In this document: positions 1 to 5,001 of the stretch, one piece after another
Numbering within the stretch: the first letter of the stretch is position 1
Layout of the letters: each line of letters starts with the position of its first letter
Assembly: GCA_946479205.1 (NCBI GenBank)
Contig: CAMLFJ010000296.1
Coordinates: 1 to 5,001 of the forward strand
Reading direction: 5' to 3'
DNA length: 5,001 nucleotides
Source: an uncultured bacterium
GTDB lineage: Bacteria; Methylomirabilota; Methylomirabilia; Rokubacteriales; CSP1-6
Notes under the pieces: generated by a model
Database searches by the model: none
What the model was told of the DNA's origin: nothing
What the model saw: only the letters and a program-made list of their open reading frames with translations
Made by a program: the position numbers and the translations under genes

Positions 1-86
1 TTGGCGTAGACGAACGTGAAGGCGCCGATCCCGGCGGGAATCCCAAGAAGGCATGTGAGCACCACCGCCACCCCGAGCGAATTCAC
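1..86 (-). CDS. nrfH: Probable NrfH-like cytochrome c nitrite reductase small subunit, N-terminal 28 codons only
   Basis: A frame begins with GTG at 86-84, ten bases after the stop of the phosphoketolase-like gene, and stays open to the left edge. Read with Met first, the 28 residues are MNSLGVAVVL then TCLLGIPAGIGAFTFVYA, a single hydrophobic membrane anchor ending in an AFTFVYA phrase. That ending is characteristic of NrfH proteins, where it is followed by a G-x-SYL-x-x-DP-x-AC-x-x-CH heme-binding stretch; that stretch would lie beyond the edge, so no heme motif is visible here. NrfH is a membrane-anchored multiheme cytochrome of the NapC/NirT family that oxidises menaquinol and passes electrons to the nitrite reductase NrfA. 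There is no obvious Shine-Dalgarno sequence, so translation may be coupled to the preceding gene. Another NapC/NirT-type anchor, or an unrelated membrane protein, is possible because so little is seen. Confidence 0.5.
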   Translation of the reverse strand, partial: MNSLGVAVVLTCLLGIPAGIGAFTFVYA

Positions 87-96
87 CGCGCACGCA

Positions 97-2511
97 TCAG
101 ATCAGCACCCCCTGGGGCGAGGCGCGGTGGTCGAGCGCCGCCCGCTCCGCATCCGTCAACAGCGCCGCGCGATCCATCGCCAGCAGTCGCGCGACCGCGT
201 CCAGCGCATGGGCCCACGTCACGCCGTTCACGAAGAGCATGCCGCCGGTGTCGAGCGTCCCGCCGTGGTTGGTGAAGCCGAGCCCGACGGTGAGCGCCCC
301 GGTGCATACAGGATGGATCGCGCCCAGCAGGGCCTCCGGACGCGTGTGGGTGAGGAACACACGCCACGGGATCGACGGCGGGTAGAGCCGGTCGCGTACC
401 GCCTTCGGGGCCACGTGGGCCGCCTCGCGGCTCCCGCGAGGCAATCGGAAACGGCCGGGCTCGAGCAGGTAGTTCACGGCGTGCGCGACGCCGCGCTCGG
501 TGAGGCGCGCCGAGGCTCGCAGCGCCTGGCCGAGCTGATACGCGCCCACCGCGGTCAGGACCACGCGCGCCTCTGCGGATCGGTGCCCGGCCCAGTCCAG
601 GCGGAGCCCGCCCTCCCGGAAGAGCCGGGCGGCCTCGTTCTCGGTGAAAAGATCGGGGATGGAGTCTGCCTTCGGAACGACCAGCGTCCAGATCTGGCCC
701 CGGGTCTGATAGACCTCCCCCATCACCACCGCCGCGGTGTTGAAGTCGGCGGGAAATAGCACCCGCGAGACGTCCGCGGGCTCCCCAAGGAGCACCTCGG
801 CCAGGGCGGGGTCCTGGTGCGACTGCTCGTTCTTGCCGTTCTCCCACGTGTGCGAGGTGAGCACGAGCGGCACCGAAAGCCACCCGGCCGGACGCCCCGC
901 TGCGTTCAGGTGATTCGCGAAGACGATCTCCTGCCGGACCGCGCCGTGCATCTTGGCCCCGAAGGCCTCGTAAGTGACGATGATGTTGATCCCCGCCTTG
1001 TTGCCGAGCGCGGCGGAGGCCACCGCTTCCTCGTTGAGCGCGGTGACCACCGCACCGCCGAGAGCCTCGGGAACACCGCGCTCCGGGGCCGTCACGCGGA
1101 ACTTGAGCGCGTCCAGCGTGGACTGCATCCGGTTGCTGCGCATCTCGTCGGGATTCCCCACCCGCGGTCGGAGACGCGGATTGGCGCGCACGGTCGCCAG
1201 GAAGCCCTGATCCACCGCCGCCATCGGCGACGTCGTGGTCCATCGGGACGGGTCGCGGCGGTCGGCGGGAATCGACCGGTAGCGCGGCTCCGGCACGCGC
1301 GCGCTCACCTCCCTCGTGGCGAGGATGTGGTCGCGCTCGCGTGGGCGGCCGCTCTCACGGTGGCGCTGGAAGACGGCGGCCGCGCGGGTGAGGTCGGGGA
1401 GGGCCACTCGCAGGCGCCGCGCGTGCTCGTTGAAGCGACGCGCCGCGACCGGATCGCGGTGGGGGTTGCCGCCCAGGGGGAGGTTGTGCGCGAGGTTCGT
1501 GCCCGCGCCGAAGAAACCGGCGCCCTTGGGCGCCACCGCCACACCATAGGGCAGGCGCACCGGGTACCGTGCCCGGCCCGCGCGCACTGCGGCCGCGGCC
1601 GTCGTGAGGCGGCGCTCGATCTCGAAGATGGCCCAGACGAAGGCGGCCGGATCGCGCCCGTCGAACACGATGGGGTCGAATCCGTTCAGGCGCAGATGAC
1701 GGACGAACCAGGCGACGCCGCCCTGCTGCGCCATCGTGGTGCGCTGGTCGATGCGCCGGCCGTTGGCGATCATGATCGGCGCGACCAGGCCCGAGTCCTC
1801 GGCCCGCCACCAGCGGGGCGCCCAGTCGCTGCCGCGCTGCTCCTCGAATGCCCCGTCGCTGAGGAACGCGACCAGCCGCTCGCCCCGAACCGGCATGTGC
1901 ACGTACTGCAGCTCCACAAAGCCGAGGTAGCCCCCCTCGACCAGGCCCCCCGCGGTGTGCGCGTTGACGTGGCTGCCGAGCGGCGAGTCCGGCGTCCCGT
2001 CCTCGCCGAGCCCATACGAGTAGAAGTCCTGGACGTAGCGGGCGAGGCCGTCATCGGACAGGGCGTAGCGCTCCGCGTGAGCTGGCGTCATGTTGCCGAC
2101 GAGGAGGTTCACCGAGTCCACCGCGGCCACGCAGTGCCCCTGCCCCATGATCCACGCCCGGGTGAAGTCGGTCAGGGCGTTGACCGCGAGGTAGCCGGCA
2201 TAGGCGGGCACCATGTTCAGCGCGCCCCCGGTGTGCCCCTCCGGATGCGGCTTGAAGTCGTCGGCGCCGAGCGGGCGGCCGTCGAGATCCACGCGGCGCG
2301 CGTACGTCTCGTGGACGACCAGCCACATCCCGGCAGACGCGATCCGGTCCGCGGCGTGCAGCACCTCCCAGGCCGACGGCGCGCCCGCGCGAATCGGGAG
2401 CGCCCGGACCATCGCGCGCACCCGCGCACGCGTCGATGGGCTGTGGCGGATCGCTCCGTATCCGGCCGCCCACCGCGCGAACGTCGGCCCGGTCACCGGC
2501 CGGCGAGGCAT
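97..2511 (-). CDS. Phosphoketolase-superfamily ThDP enzyme (divergent XFP-like)
   Basis: The 804 residues fit the phosphoketolase family (about 800). Canonical members cleave xylulose 5-phosphate (or fructose 6-phosphate) with phosphate to acetyl phosphate plus glyceraldehyde 3-phosphate (or erythrose 4-phosphate). Visible family features are: PEGHTGG with His93 (equivalent to the first ThDP-site His), HVNAHTAGG (181-189), a ThDP/Mg motif SDG (218-220) with Asn-Gly at 250-251, APKG (327-330) followed by LAHNLPLG (340-347), a second-half NPDEMRSNR (453-461), ALNEEAV (491-497), VTYEAF (512-517), and LTSHTWENGKNEQSHQDP (551-568). The last motif is the hallmark phosphoketolase segment. It departs from typical XFP in several places: SDG replaces GDG, and Lys560 stands where bifidobacterial enzymes have His in WRQDHNGFSHQDP. 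Some databases call this branch 'xylulose 5-phosphate 3-epimerase'. The ATG at 2511 is chosen for its good Shine-Dalgarno sequence and the right length; a longer frame from 2652 would overlap ackA by 160 bases. Its overlap with ackA supports acetyl phosphate production, but substrate and reaction are inferred. Confidence 0.87.
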   Translation of the reverse strand: MPRRPVTGPTFARWAAGYGAIRHSPSTRARVRAMVRALPIRAGAPSAWEVLHAADRIASAGMWLVVHETYARRVDLDGRPLGADDFKPHPEGHTGGALNMVPAYAGYLAVNALTDFTRAWIMGQGHCVAAVDSVNLLVGNMTPAHAERYALSDDGLARYVQDFYSYGLGEDGTPDSPLGSHVNAHTAGGLVEGGYLGFVELQYVHMPVRGERLVAFLSDGAFEEQRGSDWAPRWWRAEDSGLVAPIMIANGRRIDQRTTMAQQGGVAWFVRHLRLNGFDPIVFDGRDPAAFVWAIFEIERRLTTAAAAVRAGRARYPVRLPYGVAVAPKGAGFFGAGTNLAHNLPLGGNPHRDPVAARRFNEHARRLRVALPDLTRAAAVFQRHRESGRPRERDHILATREVSARVPEPRYRSIPADRRDPSRWTTTSPMAAVDQGFLATVRANPRLRPRVGNPDEMRSNRMQSTLDALKFRVTAPERGVPEALGGAVVTALNEEAVASAALGNKAGINIIVTYEAFGAKMHGAVRQEIVFANHLNAAGRPAGWLSVPLVLTSHTWENGKNEQSHQDPALAEVLLGEPADVSRVLFPADFNTAAVVMGEVYQTRGQIWTLVVPKADSIPDLFTENEAARLFREGGLRLDWAGHRSAEARVVLTAVGAYQLGQALRASARLTERGVAHAVNYLLEPGRFRLPRGSREAAHVAPKAVRDRLYPPSIPWRVFLTHTRPEALLGAIHPVCTGALTVGLGFTNHGGTLDTGGMLFVNGVTWAHALDAVARLLAMDRAALLTDAERAALDHRASPQGVLI

Positions 2512-3677
2512 TGCGCCGTCTCCCTGGCCACCACCTGTTCCTCGTCCGTCAGTATCACCCAGGCCTCCAGTCGCGCGCCGGCCGAGCTGATGCGGCCGGT
2601 CTGGCCCACCATCCGGCGGTTGAGGACCGGATCCAGCTCGAGCCCGCACCACGCCGCGTCCCGGCAGATCTCAGCGCGCACATCGGGCGCGTTCTCCCCG
2701 ATCCCGCCCGTGAACACCACCGCGCGGGCGCCGCCCAGCACCGCGAGGTACGCGCCCAGGTACTTCCGCGCCCGGTGGCAGAAGACGTCCACGGCCAGGC
2801 GCGCGCGTGCGTCTGTCTTGCAGGCCGCGATCAGGTCGCGCATGTCCCGGCTTCGGCCCGACAGGCCGAGCAGGCCCGACTCCTCGTTGAGCACCCGCTC
2901 CACCTCGGCGGCGGTGACGCCCTCGCGCCGGGCCAGGTAGCCGATCAGCGCCGGATCGAGATCGCCGGAGCGCGTGCCCATCACCAGGCCCTCGAGCGGG
3001 GTGAAGCCCATCGACGTATCCACCGACCGCCCGTGGCGGATGGCGGCGGCGGAGGCGCCGTTGCCCAGGTGCAGCGCGACCATCGTCACGTCAGACTGGT
3101 CCAGCCCGGTCAGCTCAGCGTAGCGCGAGACCACCGACTGGTACGAGAGGCCGTGGAAGCCGAACCGGCGAATGCCGTGGCGCTTGGCCAGCTCGTACGG
3201 GATGCCGTAGGAGAACGCCGTCTCGGGCAAGCTCGCGTGGAACGCCGTGTCGAAGACCGCGACCAGCGACACGCCCGCGCCGAGGGCCGCCCGGCAGGCG
3301 CGGATGCCCGCGAGGCTCGGCCCGTTGTGCAGCGGCGCGAGCTCCTCCAGCGCTTCGATGGCGCCGGCGACGGTGGCGTCGATGAGGGCGGGCTGGACGA
3401 AACGCTCGCCGCCGTGGACCACCCGGTGGCCGACCGCGTCGAAGGCGGTCGGACCCGCTCGGATCCAGTCGACGACCCGGCGGACCGCGACCTCGTGGTT
3501 CGCGATCGGGGTCGTCTCGCGCACCGGCGGCCGGTCCTCCTGCTCGAAGTGCATGGCCGCGGTGCCGCCGATGCGATCGACCGAGCCGCGGCCGAGCGAC
3601 CTCGTCGCCGGTCCCTTGACCGCGGCGAGCTGGAACTTCAGCGACGAGCTTCCGCAGTTGAGCGCGAGGACGATCAC
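2493..3677 (-). CDS. ackA: Acetate kinase
   Basis: It catalyses acetyl phosphate + ADP <-> acetate + ATP in the cytoplasm. The 394 residues match the usual length of about 400. All the family signatures are visible: the N-terminal phosphate-binding NCGSSSLK (7-14), GHRVVHGGE (83-91) with Arg85, VFDTAFH (141-147) with Asp143, FGFHGLSY (172-179) with His175, HLGNGAS (203-209), GTRSGD (234-239) with Arg236, GGIGEN (324-329) and the C-terminal DEE (378-380). These match the catalytic Arg, Asp, His, Arg and Glu known from Methanosarcina acetate kinase. The start is taken as GTG at 3677-3675, since the family begins one to six residues before the NCGSSS motif; no clear Shine-Dalgarno sequence precedes it. 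The CBS stop codon is only 14 bases upstream, so translation may rely on coupling. No phosphotransacetylase gene is adjacent; instead a phosphoketolase-like gene overlaps its end and is the likely source of acetyl phosphate. Confidence 0.96.
   Translation of the reverse strand: MIVLALNCGSSSLKFQLAAVKGPATRSLGRGSVDRIGGTAAMHFEQEDRPPVRETTPIANHEVAVRRVVDWIRAGPTAFDAVGHRVVHGGERFVQPALIDATVAGAIEALEELAPLHNGPSLAGIRACRAALGAGVSLVAVFDTAFHASLPETAFSYGIPYELAKRHGIRRFGFHGLSYQSVVSRYAELTGLDQSDVTMVALHLGNGASAAAIRHGRSVDTSMGFTPLEGLVMGTRSGDLDPALIGYLARREGVTAAEVERVLNEESGLLGLSGRSRDMRDLIAACKTDARARLAVDVFCHRARKYLGAYLAVLGGARAVVFTGGIGENAPDVRAEICRDAAWCGLELDPVLNRRMVGQTGRISSAGARLEAWVILTDEEQVVARETAQCLAGR
2519..2525 (-). promoter_or_regulatory. 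Ribosome binding site of the phosphoketolase-like gene, inside the end of ackA
   Basis: On the minus strand AGGGAGA lies seven bases before the ATG at 2511. It is within the last codons of ackA, whose TGA is at 2495-2493, so the two reading frames overlap by 19 bases. This arrangement usually gives translational coupling and decides the start codon of the downstream gene. Confidence 0.75.
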
Positions 3678-3691
3678 CGATGAGGGTCCGA

Positions 3692-4144
3692 TCAGCCGTT
3701 CCGGCGAGCGCCGGCCTGAGCCGCCGCCGGGCCACCCGTGAGCCACACGAATCCCCGCATGATATCGGTCTCGGTGAGGATGCCGGCCAGCCGGCCGCCG
3801 TCCGTCACGGGCAGCGCGCCGATCGTGTGATCCAGCATCAGCACCGCCGCTTCCCGCGCGTCTCGGTCCGGCCCGACCGTGATGACCGCGCGGGTCATGA
3901 CCTCGCCCACCGTGAGCTTCGTCAGCAGGTGGTTGATCTCCCACACCGAGAGGCTCGTGGCCTGAGACGGCAGGTTCAGTCGAATGTCTCGGTCGGTCAC
4001 GATCCCGACCAGCAGCCCGCCCTCGTCGGTGACGAGCAGGTGGCGGATCCTCGCCTTGAGCATCAGCTGGCGCGCGTCCAGCACCGGGGTGCCGGGACGC
4101 GCGGTGATCAGGTTGGTCCCGGTCATCAATTCACTGACTTTCAT
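3692..4144 (-). CDS. Two-CBS-repeat (Bateman module) protein, AcuB-like N-terminal type
   Basis: This is a 150-residue soluble protein made almost entirely of two CBS repeats. The first spans about residues 1-58 (SELMT near the start, then GIVTDRDIR at 47-55). The second spans about 78-135 (VGEVMTRAVITV, then GILTETDIM at 121-129). They are joined by a linker containing LSVWEINHLLTKL, which resembles the linker in stand-alone CBS proteins and AcuB. No ACT domain or other effector domain follows; the tail is a short Ala/Gly/Arg-rich stretch. CBS pairs commonly bind AMP, ATP or S-adenosyl compounds and act as regulatory sensors, but the ligand cannot be read from this sequence. The ATG start is chosen because MKVSELMT is a typical CBS beginning and a strong Shine-Dalgarno sequence precedes it. 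The gene sits between the oxidase gene (23-base gap) and acetate kinase (14-base gap), so a role in energy sensing is plausible but inferred. Confidence 0.9.
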   Translation of the reverse strand: MKVSELMTGTNLITARPGTPVLDARQLMLKARIRHLLVTDEGGLLVGIVTDRDIRLNLPSQATSLSVWEINHLLTKLTVGEVMTRAVITVGPDRDAREAAVLMLDHTIGALPVTDGGRLAGILTETDIMRGFVWLTGGPAAAQAGARRNG

Positions 4145-4151
4145 GAGCGTG

Positions 4152-4159
4152 CTCCTTTT
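4152..4159 (-). promoter_or_regulatory. Strong ribosome binding site for the CBS gene
   Basis: On the minus strand the sequence AAAAGGAG lies seven bases upstream of the ATG at 4144. This is a near-consensus Shine-Dalgarno sequence, and it fixes the start of the CBS protein against a longer open frame that runs upstream through the oxidase gene. Confidence 0.85.
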
Positions 4160-4167
4160 GTCCGGCG

Positions 4168-5001
4168 CTACCACACCCGGAAGCCCGGCGCATTGAGGTG
4201 GCTCGTGGCGACCAGCCGCGCCAGGGTTGGCCCGTAGGCGATGACGAGGAAGACCACCGCGGTAATCACCCACGGACGTAGCCGGTTGAGAAGCGCCGGT
4301 CCGTCCTCGGGCGGCGACGCGGAGACCGCGAACTCGGGCACCGCCGGCGCGGGAGCTCGGGACACGGTCACGGTCAGCAGCAGGTTCACGAGATAGAGGA
4401 TACCGCTGACGAAGAGCAACGTGCCCCCCACCCCGACCCAGGGCAGCAGCGCGCTCCACTCCGGCTGGAAGTACGAGGCCTGGCTGATCATGGTGCGACG
4501 CGGCATGCCCCGGAGCCCCAGCTCGTGGAGCGCGGTCGAGAAGATCAGCATCCCGACGAACCACATCCAGGCCTGGGCCAGCGCCATGCGAGAGCTCCAG
4601 AGCGCCCGCCCCGCCAGGTGAGGGATCAGCCAGTAGCTGATCCCCATGTAGGTGAGCGTGACCGCGGTGCCCACCGTGGTGTGGAAGTGCCCCACCACGT
4701 AGGTGGTGTTGTGCACGACCAGGTTCATGTTGTACGAGGCGTTGATCAGCCCGCCGATGCCGCCCGCGCAGAACATCAGCATCGCGAGGAGCTGTGCGGC
4801 CAGCGACGGGTCGCCCCACGGCAGCCGGAAGAACCACGCGGCCAGCCCCTTACCACCCCGCGCCCGGCCCGCGCCCTCGAGCGAGGCGACCACGTTGAAG
4901 AACGTGAGCAGGCTCGGGAAGAATACCGCGAAGGTGAGGAACGCCTGGAAGAGCTTCCAGCCCTCGTGGATGCCGGGGTCGGTCACCTGATGGTGAAGGC
5001 C
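4168..5001 (-). CDS. B-family (ba3-type) heme-copper oxidase subunit I, C-terminal part (5' end outside window)
   Basis: This is the catalytic subunit of a terminal oxidase that reduces O2 to water in the cytoplasmic membrane and pumps protons. The frame is open to the right edge, so only the last 277 residues are visible, ending at a TAG at 4170-4168. The fragment begins GLHHQ; the His-His pair (codons at 4990-4995) matches the CuB ligands of heme-copper oxidases. At fragment residues 105-107 the motif HFH (4681-4689) supplies the heme a3 and low-spin heme ligands. The phrases TDPGIHEGWK, VASLEGAGR, VVHNTTYVVGHFH and, near the end, AYGPTL closely follow the Thermus ba3 oxidase pattern as I remember it, which points to family B rather than A or C. 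About six hydrophobic segments are visible. A GTG at 4986 is an internal valine, because the coding match continues upstream of it. The cross-linked Tyr-His and subunit II would lie beyond the right edge. The next gene starts 23 bases downstream. Confidence 0.93.
   Translation of the reverse strand, partial: GLHHQVTDPGIHEGWKLFQAFLTFAVFFPSLLTFFNVVASLEGAGRARGGKGLAAWFFRLPWGDPSLAAQLLAMLMFCAGGIGGLINASYNMNLVVHNTTYVVGHFHTTVGTAVTLTYMGISYWLIPHLAGRALWSSRMALAQAWMWFVGMLIFSTALHELGLRGMPRRTMISQASYFQPEWSALLPWVGVGGTLLFVSGILYLVNLLLTVTVSRAPAPAVPEFAVSASPPEDGPALLNRLRPWVITAVVFLVIAYGPTLARLVATSHLNAPGFRVW

Noticed and set aside
83..1243. A 386-codon minus-strand frame overlapping the phosphoketolase-like gene and ending MRAR-stop at 83
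   Set aside because: It is an out-of-frame reading of the phosphoketolase-like gene with Gly/Arg/Ala-biased sequence. The ATG at 97-95 meets a stop after four residues, so it cannot be the start of the downstream gene either.
2512..2652. A longer start for the phosphoketolase-like gene at 2652
   Set aside because: The extra 47 residues are Gly/Arg-rich, unlike the family N-terminus, and overlap conserved ackA codons. The ATG at 2511 has a good Shine-Dalgarno sequence and gives the expected length.
817..2940. A 707-codon open frame on the plus strand opposite the phosphoketolase-like and ackA genes
   Set aside because: Its translation is Arg/Ala/His/Pro-rich low-complexity sequence with no family motif, and the opposite strand encodes two clearly recognised enzymes. 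It is a by-product of high GC content.
2436..3683. A 415-codon plus-strand open frame opposite ackA
   Set aside because: Same composition pattern, no recognisable domain, and fully antisense to a well-conserved acetate kinase.
3678..3944. A longer start for acetate kinase reaching 3944
   Set aside because: The upstream part is an out-of-frame reading of the CBS gene, and acetate kinases begin just before the NCGSSS motif.
4145..4837. A longer start for the CBS protein reaching 4837
   Set aside because: The extension reads the oxidase gene in the wrong frame, and a strong Shine-Dalgarno sequence sits directly before the ATG at 4144.
4984..4986. GTG at 4986 as the start of a short 272-residue oxidase protein
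   Set aside because: The codons upstream of it read GLHHQ, which contains the CuB-ligand His pair expected in a full-length subunit I, so the gene continues past the right edge.

Overview
The window is a densely coded, high-GC stretch (roughly two thirds G+C by eye). All five recognisable genes lie on the minus strand and read from right to left. They are separated by only 23, 14, -19 and 10 bases, so they look like one transcription unit that enters from beyond the right edge and leaves past the left edge. There is no gene-free stretch over 300 bases, and I see no RNA gene, mobile element, CRISPR array, long repeat or convincing terminator. The organism is probably an environmental high-GC bacterium with both oxygen and nitrogen-oxide respiration, for example a deltaproteobacterial, acidobacterial or Rokubacteria/NC10-like lineage. 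Taxonomy cannot be fixed from this sequence alone.

In transcription order: (1) 5001-4168 is the C-terminal part of a B-family (ba3-type) heme-copper oxidase subunit I, including the CuB His-His pair and the HxH heme ligands. (2) 4144-3692 is a 150-residue protein made of two CBS repeats. (3) 3677-2493 is acetate kinase, AckA, with its family catalytic residues intact. (4) 2511-97 is an 804-residue protein of the thiamine-diphosphate phosphoketolase superfamily, from a divergent branch that database entries sometimes call 'xylulose 5-phosphate 3-epimerase'. (5) 86-1 is the first 28 codons of a membrane-anchored protein that resembles the N-terminus of NrfH, the cytochrome c nitrite reductase small subunit.

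The middle of the operon forms a plausible short pathway. A phosphoketolase would cleave xylulose 5-phosphate or fructose 6-phosphate to acetyl phosphate, and acetate kinase would convert that to acetate and ATP. The CBS protein may sense adenylates. The flanking genes are respiratory: a high-affinity type of oxygen reductase on one side and probably a quinol-oxidising nitrite reductase subunit on the other. This suggests an operon for low-oxygen energy conservation that mixes respiration with acetate-yielding substrate-level phosphorylation. The gene identities are mostly solid. The physiological reading is inference.
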